Below are positions 1 through 6,116 of a stretch of DNA of 6,163 nucleotides, piece after piece. The notes beneath the pieces were generated by a model. It searched no databases and was not told the DNA's origin. It was given only the letters and a program-made list of their open reading frames with translations. Origin of the DNA: an uncultured Pseudorhodobacter sp. (GTDB lineage: Bacteria > Pseudomonadota > Alphaproteobacteria > Rhodobacterales > Rhodobacteraceae); assembly GCA_945952425.1 (NCBI GenBank), contig CAMFIX010000199.1, forward strand, positions 1 through 6,163, read 5' to 3'. The stretch's first letter is position 1. Each line of letters starts with the position of its first letter. Both the position numbers and the translations under genes were made by a program.

Positions 1-772
1 GGTGACGCCCTTCACGCTGGCGGGCGCCATGGCCCCGGTGACCATGGCGGGCGCCGTGACGTTGAGCCTCGCCGAGGCGCTGGCCGCCATCGCGCTTCTG
101 CAATACATCGCCCCGGGCTGCCCGGTGGCCATCGGCACCTTCACCTCGAATGTCGACATGAAGTCGGGGGCACCTGCCTTCGGCACGCCCGAATACATGC
201 GCGCGACGCAGATGACGGGCCAGCTGGTGCGGCATTACAAGCTGCCGATGCGGTCTTCGGGCGTCTGTGCGGCGAACGTGCCCGACGGCCAGGCGATGTG
301 GGAGACGTCGAACTCGCTTTGGGCCGCCGTGCAAAGCCGCACCAACATGGTCTATCACGCGGCGGGCTGGCTGGAGGGCGGGCTGATCGCGTCGCCTGAG
401 AAGTTCATCATGGACTGCGAAGTCCTGCAGATGATCCAGCGCTATTTCGAAGAGGCCACCTTTGCCACGACCGACGAGGATATCGCGCTGGATGCGATCC
501 GCGACGTCGGGCCCTCGGGGCATTACTTCGGCGTGGCCCATACCCAGGCGCGCTACCAGACGGCCTTTTATTCGCCCTTCGTCAGCGACTGGCGCAATTA
601 CGAGGCCTGGAACCTCGACGGTGCGCAATGGACGGCGGAGCGGGCGCACAAGATCTACAAGGCGATCATGGCGGAATTCGAAGCCCCGCCGATGAATGGC
701 GATCACCAGGAAGAGCTGAAACGCTTCGTCGCCAAGCGCAAGCAAGAGGGCGGGGCGCCGACCGACTTCTGA
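1..772 (+). CDS. MttB-superfamily (trimethylamine/betaine:corrinoid) methyltransferase, C-terminal part
   Basis: The frame is open from the left edge, so the start lies upstream. The 256 visible residues are about the C-terminal half of a protein usually near 500 residues. The family folds as a TIM barrel and moves a methyl group from a quaternary or tertiary amine to a cobalamin-carrying corrinoid protein in the cytoplasm. Family-like blocks are visible (numbered from nt 2): ANVPDGQAMWE (91-101), NMVYHAAGWLEGGL (115-128), and GPSGHYFGVAHTQARY (170-185), followed by YEAW (200-203) and a Lys/Arg-rich tail. There is no in-frame amber codon in this part, so no pyrrolysine here. It therefore fits the non-pyrrolysine branch (MtgB-type), whose known members use glycine betaine, proline betaine or carnitine. 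The substrate cannot be read from the sequence. No corrinoid protein gene is in the window; it may lie upstream. Family assignment is fairly sure, substrate unknown. Confidence 0.85.
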   Translation, partial: VTPFTLAGAMAPVTMAGAVTLSLAEALAAIALLQYIAPGCPVAIGTFTSNVDMKSGAPAFGTPEYMRATQMTGQLVRHYKLPMRSSGVCAANVPDGQAMWETSNSLWAAVQSRTNMVYHAAGWLEGGLIASPEKFIMDCEVLQMIQRYFEEATFATTDEDIALDAIRDVGPSGHYFGVAHTQARYQTAFYSPFVSDWRNYEAWNLDGAQWTAERAHKIYKAIMAEFEAPPMNGDHQEELKRFVAKRKQEGGAPTDF

Positions 773-870
773 GGAAAGCCGGGGGGCTGCTCGCCCCCCG
801 GACCCCCTCGCCAAGGGGGAGCACGCTCCCCCTTGGAACCCCCGTGAGTATTTGGGCCAAATTGAAAGCT
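773..870. repeat. Dispersed Rhodobacterales-type intergenic hairpin element
   Basis: Directly after the mttB stop come three inverted repeats. A 9-bp perfect stem pairs 779-787 with 793-801 around TGCTC. An 11-bp stem within 811-821/826-836 encloses a CACG loop. A 6-bp palindrome ATTTGG/CCAAAT at 850-862 sits inside GAGTATTTGGGCCAAAT. From memory, elements with a G-rich/C-rich hairpin, then CCCCCG, then a GTATTT-GGCCAA core recur between genes in Rhodobacterales genomes; this is recall, not a search. The bases after it (871-957) show only a self-complementary GGGGCGCCCC (872-881), a repeat of GAAAGCTG (864-871 and 888-895), and no clear promoter. Confidence 0.6.
779..836 (+). terminator. Candidate transcription terminator of the mttB gene (two strong hairpins)
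   Basis: Two very stable GC hairpins (779-801 and 811-836) begin 6 nt after the stop codon. Neither is followed by a T tract on the + strand, so this is not a textbook intrinsic terminator. The position after a gene end and the stem strength make a role in 3'-end formation or protection of the mRNA end plausible. It is part of the repeat element described for 773-870. Confidence 0.4.
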
Positions 871-947
871 GGGGGCGCCCCTTCCCGGAAAGCTGCCCTG
901 TTTCCGCCTTTCCATCCCGCGCCCCGCCCTTTACGCTTTCCCCAAAC

Positions 948-953
948 GGAGGG
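948..953 (+). promoter_or_regulatory. Ribosome binding site fixing the DUF4153 start
   Basis: GGAGGG lies 4 nt before the ATG at 958. The same frame stays open back to 628, inside the mttB gene, so this site is what picks the start. The first residues after this ATG lead into a membrane segment, as expected for the family. Confidence 0.75.
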
Positions 954-957
954 CCCC

Positions 958-2640
958 ATGGCACGACAGCGCGGCATCATGAGCTTGATCGGGGCCCTTG
1001 CGGGTCTTGGCCTTTACCTGCTCTTCCTGGTGATCGACGCCGAATGGATCGGGCCGCGGGTCGCCTTGGCCGCCATCACCTTTCTGGTCAGCCTGACCTT
1101 GGGGCTGATGACGCTTTCGGGGCCTTTGGGGCTTGGGCGGGCGATCCCGCGCGCCGCGGGGATGGGGGCGCTGCTGGCGGCGCTTTTGTCTTTCGCGGCT
1201 TTGCGCTTTGCCACGCCCGAGGGCCTGTCGGACGCGCCCCTGACACTGGCGAGCCTCGCCATCCTTTTGACGCTGCCCTGGCCCTTCCTCGTGACCGCCG
1301 CCGCGCCCGAGGGCTGGCGCGACTATCCGGGGCTGTTCCGCGAAAGCTGGTCGATCCTGGTGCGGCTGGTCATCGCGCTGCTTTTCGCCGGGCTTTTGTG
1401 GCTGACGCTGTTTCTCTGCGACGAGATCCTGGGGCTTGCGGGCCTGCATCTCTTGTCGCGGCTTCTGGATTGGCCTCCGGCGCCCTGGCTGGTCACCGGG
1501 GCGACGCTGGGCCTTGCCGTGGCGGTGGTGGACGAGATCGCCCCGGCGCTGTCGCCTGCGCTGCTGCTGCGGCTCTTGCGGCTTTTGTTGCCCTTGGTGC
1601 TGGTGGTGACGGCGCTGTTCCTGGTCACTTTGCCGATCCATGGCTTCGGGGCGATCTTCGGGCTGGTCTCCTCGGCGGGGACGCTCTTGTGCCTGTCGGC
1701 CTTGGCGGTGACGCTGGTCACCTCGGCCATCGACGAGGATGACCTGGCCGCGACCTCCGCCCCCCTGATGCGGCGCGCGACCCGGGCGCTGGCGGTTCTG
1801 GCGCTGGTGCCCGCGGGGCTTGCCGCCTGGGCGCTGGCCTTGCGCGTCATGCAGCACGGCTGGACCCCGGGGCGTTTCATGGCCGCCACGGTGACGCTGG
1901 TGCTGGTGGGCTATGGGCTGGCCTATGTCGCGGCCTGCCCGCGCCGCGACTGGATGGAGCGCATCCGGCAGGCCAATATCGTGCTGGCGCTGGGGCAGAT
2001 CGCGCTGGCGGTCCTGTGGATGACGGTGCTGAACCCCGAGGCGCTGTCGGTCCGCTCGCAGATGGCGCGGCTGCAGGCGGGGGTGGTCAGCCCGCAGGAT
2101 TTCGACATCAATGCGCTGGGCGGCTGGGGCGTGGCGGGGGCCGAGGCGCAGGCGAAGCTCGCCGCCGATCCGGCCTTTGCCGGGCTTGCCCAGCCCGAGA
2201 CGCCGCCGACCCCGGCCGAAGACCGTCTCGCGCTGCAAAAGACCTTGGTCCTGCGTCCCGACACGGCCGAGACCCAAGCCCTGCGCGACCGCATCCTGGA
2301 GGGCGTCGCCGATTACGAGCTGGTCCGCTGGCGCCAGGCCTGCGCCCGGCCCCTGCCCGAGGGCGGGGCGGGCTGCGTCCTGGCCTTCGCCGATTTCCTG
2401 CCCGCGGTGCCGGGGCCCGAGGCGCTGCTGGTGACCCGCGACCGCGACGGCTATGTCGCGGCCGAGGGGTTTTCCTTCCCCGACAGCGGCTTGGCCCGCC
2501 ATGCCGCAGCCAGCCTGCAGGGCCTGCCCGATGCGACCTCGGGCCCCGGGCTGATCGCGCGGCTGCAGAACCAGCCGCTGGCGCTTGCGCCGGTGGCCCT
2601 GAACCAGCTGCAGGACGGCGGGCTTTTCTTTGCGCCCTGA
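958..2640 (+). CDS. DUF4153 domain-containing integral membrane protein
   Basis: This is a 560-residue inner-membrane protein of unknown function. Residues 1-360 hold about ten hydrophobic segments, for example 10-27, 35-53, 66-82, 95-115, 133-155, 177-195, 205-227, 275-297, 308-327 and 340-358. The rest (about 365-560) is soluble, rich in Ala and Pro. Blocks typical of DUF4153 are the RDYPGLF motif with its following membrane helix (121-127), a long Leu/Val helix ending in LPIHGF (225-230), TPGRFMAA (303-310), and RQANIVLALGQIAL followed by a LSVRSQMARL block (337-372). The soluble tail has a DYELVRWRQAC stretch (452-462). No catalytic residues can be named. It starts 185 bp after mttB, with the repeat element between, so it is probably a separate transcript. 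The next gene is 97 bp further on. Family call is good; no function is proposed. Confidence 0.85.
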   Translation: MARQRGIMSLIGALAGLGLYLLFLVIDAEWIGPRVALAAITFLVSLTLGLMTLSGPLGLGRAIPRAAGMGALLAALLSFAALRFATPEGLSDAPLTLASLAILLTLPWPFLVTAAAPEGWRDYPGLFRESWSILVRLVIALLFAGLLWLTLFLCDEILGLAGLHLLSRLLDWPPAPWLVTGATLGLAVAVVDEIAPALSPALLLRLLRLLLPLVLVVTALFLVTLPIHGFGAIFGLVSSAGTLLCLSALAVTLVTSAIDEDDLAATSAPLMRRATRALAVLALVPAGLAAWALALRVMQHGWTPGRFMAATVTLVLVGYGLAYVAACPRRDWMERIRQANIVLALGQIALAVLWMTVLNPEALSVRSQMARLQAGVVSPQDFDINALGGWGVAGAEAQAKLAADPAFAGLAQPETPPTPAEDRLALQKTLVLRPDTAETQALRDRILEGVADYELVRWRQACARPLPEGGAGCVLAFADFLPAVPGPEALLVTRDRDGYVAAEGFSFPDSGLARHAAASLQGLPDATSGPGLIARLQNQPLALAPVALNQLQDGGLFFAP

Positions 2641-2737
2641 GCACCTGCCCGGGGTCTGCGAACATACATTCGGATAATTCAGCGCTTTCAGGGGTTCTTA
2701 ACCTCCGCCCGGTAGTCTTCTGCGAAACGAGGGTGCG
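2641..2737 (+). promoter_or_regulatory. Likely promoter region of the H-NOX/diguanylate cyclase unit
   Basis: This 97-bp gap holds the clearest AT-rich stretch near a gene start in the window: 16 of 40 bases are G or C in 2661-2700. A -10-like GATAAT occurs at 2673-2678 but no good -35 box sits at the right distance, so an activator or alternative sigma factor may be needed. A weak ribosome site GAGGG (2729-2733) precedes the ATG at 2738 by 4 nt. I see no FNR- or NnrR-type palindrome. Confidence 0.35.
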
Positions 2738-3322
2738 ATGCTGGGCCTGATCATCAGATCTTTCCAATATTTCCTGATCGACACCTGGGGGGTCGAGGCG
2801 TGGGAAACCGTCGCCAGCGACCTCGGCCTGCCCTATGCCGGCTTCGAATCGATGCTGACCTATGACGAGGGCGCGCTCGACCGGCTGGTCGATGCCTCTT
2901 CCGCCCTGCTGCGCCGCCCCCGGCTTTCGCTGATGGAGGATTTGGGGACATATCTCGTGGCCCATGAACGCCAGGCCACGGTGCGGCGGCTCTTGCGCTT
3001 TTCGGGGGCGAATTTCTTCGACTTCCTCGCCTCGATCGAGGAATTGCCCGACCGGGGGCGCCTCGTCCTGCCCGATCTCGACCTGCCCGGCCTGGTGCTG
3101 ACCGATCTCGGCGGCGGCGCCTTCCGGCTGCGGTGCTTTTCGCCCATTGCGGGGGCGGGGCATGTCATCATGGGGCTCTTGCGCGCCATGGCCGACGATT
3201 ACGGCGCGCTGGTCCTTCTGGAACATCTCGGCGCCGAAGAGGGCAGCGATACGATCGCCATCCAGATTGCCGACCTCGAACTCTACGAGGCGCGGCCCTT
3301 CTCGCTGGGGATGTCGGCATGA
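2738..3322 (+). CDS. H-NOX (heme NO-binding, HNOB) fold sensor protein lacking the proximal histidine
   Basis: At 194 residues this is the usual size of a stand-alone H-NOX protein, a cytoplasmic sensor that normally binds NO or O2 on a heme. Family features: the MLGLIIRSFQ start matching MKG-I, the WGVEAWE helix (17-23), LTYDE (40-44), a central EDLGTYLV block (67-74), FFDFL (93-97), the LPGL turn (116-119), and GHVIMGLLRAMADDYG (141-156), which matches the helix before the C-terminal strands. Two hallmarks are missing. The proximal heme ligand position reads Pro104 in EELPDR, and the YxSxR propionate motif reads C133-F-S-P-I137. Histidines exist only at 76, 142 and 163, and Cys133 is the sole cysteine. 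The stop overlaps the next start (ATGA), so it is translationally coupled to a diguanylate cyclase. Fold is likely; heme binding is doubtful. The loss may be common in related bacteria. Confidence 0.8.
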   Translation: MLGLIIRSFQYFLIDTWGVEAWETVASDLGLPYAGFESMLTYDEGALDRLVDASSALLRRPRLSLMEDLGTYLVAHERQATVRRLLRFSGANFFDFLASIEELPDRGRLVLPDLDLPGLVLTDLGGGAFRLRCFSPIAGAGHVIMGLLRAMADDYGALVLLEHLGAEEGSDTIAIQIADLELYEARPFSLGMSA

Positions 3323-4359
3323 ACAAGCCCATGAACCGCGCGGCCCTCTCGCTGGCGCCGGAGGCCTTCGATCACCTGATGCCGCTGCACCTTTGCGTCG
3401 ACCGCGCCGGGCGCATCCTGGCCACCGGGCCGACGCTGGCGCGGCTTTTGCCGCAGCCGGTGCTCGGCCGGCCGCTGTTTCACGTCTTCGACCTGCGCCG
3501 ACCTTCGGGCGTGGCCGATGTCGCGGCGCTGATGGCCCATGCCGGCGAAAGGCTGCGCCTGGCGCTGAAGCCCGAACATTGGCAGCCCGGCGCCCGACCG
3601 ATCCCCTTCCGCGGCATGGCGATCCCCTTCGCCGACCGCTCTGGCCTGGTCGTCAACCTGTCCTTCGGCCTTGGCGTCGTCGATGCGATCCGCCAGTTCG
3701 GCCTGACCGACAGCGATTTCGCACCGACCGACCTGGCCGTCGAGATGATGTACCTGGTCGAGGCCAAGACCGCCGCCATGGATGCGCTGCGCGGCTTTGC
3801 GCTGCGCTTGCAGGGCGACAAGCAGATGGCCGAGGCGCAGGCCATGACCGACACGCTGACCGGCCTGCGCAACCGCCGCGCGCTGGCCCAGGCGTTGGAG
3901 CGTCTGTCGCGCGGCGCGGTGCCCTTCGGGTTGATGCACATCGACCTCGATTTCTTCAAAGAGGTCAACGACACGCTGGGTCATGCCGCGGGCGACCATG
4001 TCCTGCGTCGCGTGGCCGAGCTTTTGATGCAAGAGACGCGGGCCGAGGATACGGTGGCGCGGGTCGGGGGCGACGAATTCGTCGCCGTCTTCCCCGAACT
4101 GGTCGAACCCGCCCGCCTCGACGCCATTGCCGCCCGCATCATCGAGGTGCTCTCCCGCCCCATCCCGTTCGAGGACAAGACCTGCCGCATCTCCGCCTCG
4201 ATCGGCATCACCTCCTCCACCGCCTATGACCGGCCCGACATCGCCCGCATGGAACATGATGCCGACGAGGCGCTTTATGCCTCCAAGCGCGGGGGACGGG
4301 GCAGGGCGGTGACCCATCCGCGCCTCGGCCCTGCCACTGCCGAACGCCGCGGGGGCTGA
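3319..4359 (+). CDS. HNOBA (H-NOX-associated PAS-like) - GGDEF diguanylate cyclase
   Basis: This 346-residue soluble protein should make c-di-GMP from two GTP. Residues about 15-145 resemble the HNOBA domain of soluble guanylate cyclases: PLHLCVDRAGRIL (22-34), GPTLARLLP (37-45), LFHVFDLRRP (53-62), FRGMAIPF (97-104), and GLTDSDFAPTD (128-138), matching the family's LxLSDxxxHD end. A charged helix (about 140-176), probably a coiled coil, leads into DTLTGLRNRR (178-187). The GGDEF domain keeps Asp209, Asp211, FK, Asn217-Asp218, His222 and GGDEF at 250-254. An inhibitory RxxD site (R241-D244) has the correct spacing. It lacks membrane segments and an EAL domain. The ATG at 3319 overlaps the H-NOX stop; an in-frame extension to 3133 would lie wholly inside the H-NOX gene and is unlikely. 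The pairing suggests that the H-NOX protein docks on HNOBA and controls the cyclase. Confidence 0.9.
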   Translation: MNKPMNRAALSLAPEAFDHLMPLHLCVDRAGRILATGPTLARLLPQPVLGRPLFHVFDLRRPSGVADVAALMAHAGERLRLALKPEHWQPGARPIPFRGMAIPFADRSGLVVNLSFGLGVVDAIRQFGLTDSDFAPTDLAVEMMYLVEAKTAAMDALRGFALRLQGDKQMAEAQAMTDTLTGLRNRRALAQALERLSRGAVPFGLMHIDLDFFKEVNDTLGHAAGDHVLRRVAELLMQETRAEDTVARVGGDEFVAVFPELVEPARLDAIAARIIEVLSRPIPFEDKTCRISASIGITSSTAYDRPDIARMEHDADEALYASKRGGRGRAVTHPRLGPATAERRGG

Positions 4360-4399
4360 GGCCCTTGCCCCGCATCGCGGCCTCCGCTACGCCTCGGCC

Positions 4400-5428
4400 A
4401 TGCCCCCTGCCTTGCGTTGGCCTCTGCTGATCCTTCTGTCGCTGGCGCTGACCGCCGGGCTCAGCGCGCTGAACCTGCCGGCCGCGACGCTGCTGGGGCC
4501 GATGGCGGCAGCGGTGGTCCTTGCCCTGCGCGGCACGGCGCCGCGGCTGCATCCGGCGGCGCCGCATGGGGCGCAGGGGCTCGTCGGGCTCCTCGTCGCG
4601 CAAAGCCTGCCGCCCGCCATGCTGGCCGAGATCGCGCTGCGCTGGCCCCTGGTGCTCGGCGGCACGCTCTCCACCATCCTGCTGGCCGCGGGGCTGGGAT
4701 GGCTGCTGAGCCGCAGCGGGCTCTTGCCGGGGACGACGGCGATCTGGGGGGCGATGCCCGGAGCCGCCTCGGTCATCACCTTGATTTCGCAGGATTTCGG
4801 CGCGGATATGCGGCTGGTGGCCTTCATGCAGTACCTGCGCGTGGCGCTCGTCGCCCTGTCGGCTGCCCTGGTTGCGCGGCTTTCGGGTCTGCATGCGACC
4901 GGCGCGACCGACTGGTTTCCTGCGACCGACGCCGGTTCGCTTGGCCTGACCCTGGCGCTGGCCCTGGGGCTCGCCACGCTTGGCCTGCGCCTTCGTCTGC
5001 CCGGCGGCTCTTTCCTTCTGCCGATGATTGCCGGCCTCGCGCTGTTGCAGCTGACCACCCTGCATTTCGCCCTGCCGCCCTGGCTTTTGGCTGGCGCCTA
5101 TGCGCTGATCGGCTGGACGGTCGGCCTGCGCTTCACGCGCGAGACGCTGGGCGCCGCCCTGCGCGCCTTTCCGCGCGTGCTGGCCGCGATCCTGACCCTG
5201 ATTGCGGCCTGCGCGCTGGCGGCGGTCGGCCTCTCGCATCTGGCGGGCATCGACCTGCTGACCGCCTGGCTCGCCACCTCGCCCGGAGGCGCCGATTCCG
5301 TCGCCATCATCGCGACCCAGGTCCAGGTCGACGTGCCCTTCGTCATGACGATGCAGATGTCGCGATTCCTGCTGATCCTGTTCGCCGGACCGACCCTGGC
5401 GCGCTGGCTCTCAGCCCAGAAGCCTTGA
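4400..5428 (+). CDS. AbrB-family membrane protein (putative transporter, internally duplicated)
   Basis: A 342-residue inner-membrane protein with about ten hydrophobic segments and no signal peptide. It matches the family misnamed 'ammonia monooxygenase' or AbrB (membrane protein AbrB duplication), thought to be transporters of unknown substrate. The duplication is visible: LPAATLLGPMAA (26-37) matches LPGGSFLLPMIAG (200-212), and PGAASVITLISQDFGADMR (120-138) matches PGGADSVAIIATQVQVDVP (295-313); each of the second pair leads to a Met/Gln and then an Arg (QYLR, QMSR). It is 40 bp after the cyclase gene on the same strand, so it may be co-transcribed. No ribosome site is seen before the ATG at 4400, and no better in-frame start lies between the cyclase stop and that ATG. 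Its end overlaps the opposite-strand peroxidase gene by 18 bp. This family is unrelated to the DNA-binding AbrB regulator. Family call is firm, substrate unknown. Confidence 0.87.
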   Translation: MPPALRWPLLILLSLALTAGLSALNLPAATLLGPMAAAVVLALRGTAPRLHPAAPHGAQGLVGLLVAQSLPPAMLAEIALRWPLVLGGTLSTILLAAGLGWLLSRSGLLPGTTAIWGAMPGAASVITLISQDFGADMRLVAFMQYLRVALVALSAALVARLSGLHATGATDWFPATDAGSLGLTLALALGLATLGLRLRLPGGSFLLPMIAGLALLQLTTLHFALPPWLLAGAYALIGWTVGLRFTRETLGAALRAFPRVLAAILTLIAACALAAVGLSHLAGIDLLTAWLATSPGGADSVAIIATQVQVDVPFVMTMQMSRFLLILFAGPTLARWLSAQKP

Positions 5429-5953
5429 GATGGCGGCCTCGATCTCGCCGCCCAAGGGCTCGGCCGGAGCCCCCCAGGTGCCCGCGACATGGCCCTGGCC
5501 ATCGAAGAGAACCTTGTTGAAATTCCATTGCGGAACAAAGCCTTGGGTTGCGAGCCAGCGATAGGGCTCCACGGCCTCGGGGCCTTTCACATGGCTGATT
5601 TCGGCGATGGGCAGGGTCAGCCCATAGGTCAGGGTGCAGAAATCCTTGACCTCGGCATTGCTGGCCTTTTCCTGGTGGAAATCGTCGGAAGGAACCGCCA
5701 GCACGACGAGCCCCTTGGGGCCGTACTTGTCCTGCAGGGCCTGCAGGGCCTCGTATTGCGGGGTATAGCCGCAGAGCGAGGCGGAATTGACCAAAAGCAG
5801 GATCTTGCCGCGATAGTCCTGCGATTTCAGGGTTTTGCCGTCCAGAGAGGGCAGGCTCCAGGCCGGGGCCGCGGGGGTTTGGGCATGCATGGGCAGGGCT
5901 CCGGCAAGGATCAGGGGCAGGGAAAGGATCAGGCGGCGTGTCGGGTGGGTCAT
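5411..5953 (-). CDS. Exported glutathione peroxidase-family (thiol peroxidase) protein
   Basis: A 180-residue protein with an N-terminal export signal: Arg6-Arg7, a hydrophobic core (8-20) and a likely cleavage site after MHA (Ala24). The mature part, about 156 residues, is the normal length of bacterial GPx proteins, which reduce hydrogen peroxide or lipid peroxides. Visible features are the peroxidatic Cys61 in NSASLCGYTPQYEAL, Gln94 in SDDFHQE, and Trp143-Asn144 in PQWNFNK, which complete the Cys-Gln-Trp-Asn site. Cysteine replaces selenocysteine. A second cysteine, Cys106 in DFCTLTYGLTLP, lies 45 residues on, as in yeast- and plant-type enzymes that use thioredoxin, so the true reductant may be a periplasmic thioredoxin-like protein rather than glutathione. 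The segment around Gln94 differs from the common NQF-GGQEP. The start is fixed by a strong ribosome site. The twin Arg is suggestive of Tat export but lacks the full motif. Biological role is inferred from family. Confidence 0.9.
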   Translation of the reverse strand: MTHPTRRLILSLPLILAGALPMHAQTPAAPAWSLPSLDGKTLKSQDYRGKILLLVNSASLCGYTPQYEALQALQDKYGPKGLVVLAVPSDDFHQEKASNAEVKDFCTLTYGLTLPIAEISHVKGPEAVEPYRWLATQGFVPQWNFNKVLFDGQGHVAGTWGAPAEPLGGEIEAAISRLLG

Positions 5954-5956
5954 GGG

Positions 5957-5964
5957 TCACCTCC
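5957..5964 (-). promoter_or_regulatory. Strong ribosome binding site of the peroxidase gene
   Basis: Read on the - strand this is GGAGGTGA, almost the full complement of the 16S rRNA 3' end. Six bases separate GGAGG from the ATG at 5953. It is the strongest ribosome site in the window and settles the start of the signal peptide. Confidence 0.8.
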
Positions 5965-6070
5965 GCGACATCATATGGCGCGAAAGGCCGCGGCGCCAAG
6001 GGCGGGAGAGCAGGATTGTGCGGGCCCCGCGGCGGGGCAGAAGATTTTCCCGTCGGCCCGGAATTTGCCC

Positions 6071-6099
6071 TTGCCACCGCCCGAGCCATTGGCTAGATA
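6071..6099 (+). promoter_or_regulatory. Probable promoter of the tRNA-Glu gene
   Basis: A -35 box TTGCCA (6071-6076, five of six to TTGACA) and a -10-like TAGATA (6094-6099, three of six) are separated by 17 bp. Transcription would start near 6105-6107, about 10 nt before the tRNA, a normal short leader. The -10 match is weak, but position and spacing fit. Confidence 0.5.
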
Positions 6100-6116
6100 C
6101 CCGCCACCGACAGCGT

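Noticed and set aside
931..2502. 523-codon open frame on the - strand opposite the DUF4153 gene
   Set aside because: It is a mirror of a GC-rich gene: composition is dominated by Arg, Gln, Gly and Pro with no recognisable domain, while the + strand frame has membrane helices, a ribosome site and family motifs.
2748..2758. Palindrome CTGATCATCAG at the start of the H-NOX gene as an operator
   Set aside because: Only 5 bp per arm, lies inside codons 4-7 encoding conserved hydrophobic start residues, and matches no regulator site I know.
3133..3318. 62-residue upstream extension of the diguanylate cyclase
   Set aside because: It would overlap the H-NOX gene in another frame and its sequence is typical out-of-frame Arg/Gly-rich noise. 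The ATGA overlap at 3319 is the usual coupled start.
4208..5239. 343-codon open frame on the - strand opposite the AbrB-family gene
   Set aside because: Low-complexity Arg/Gln/Gly-rich product with no domain. The + strand frame shows the clear duplicated AbrB pattern.
5732..5749. Perfect tandem 9-bp repeat (CTGCAGGGC twice) in the peroxidase gene
   Set aside because: It encodes Leu-Gln-Ala-Leu-Gln in a helix where the family normally has a similar Leu-x-Ala-Leu pattern, and the protein length is normal, so it need not be a recent duplication.
5970..5999. - strand promoter-like pair for the peroxidase gene (TTGGCG, 18 bp, TATGAT)
   Set aside because: The -10 match is good, but transcription would begin near 5963, inside the ribosome site, which would waste the strong GGAGGTGA. 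Not annotated, though not excluded.
6024..6045. GC hairpin GCCCC-GCGGC-GGGGC followed by AGAAGATTTT, terminator-like on the + strand
   Set aside because: No + strand gene ends just before it; it lies between divergent units (peroxidase and tRNA-Glu). Read on the - strand it has no T tract.
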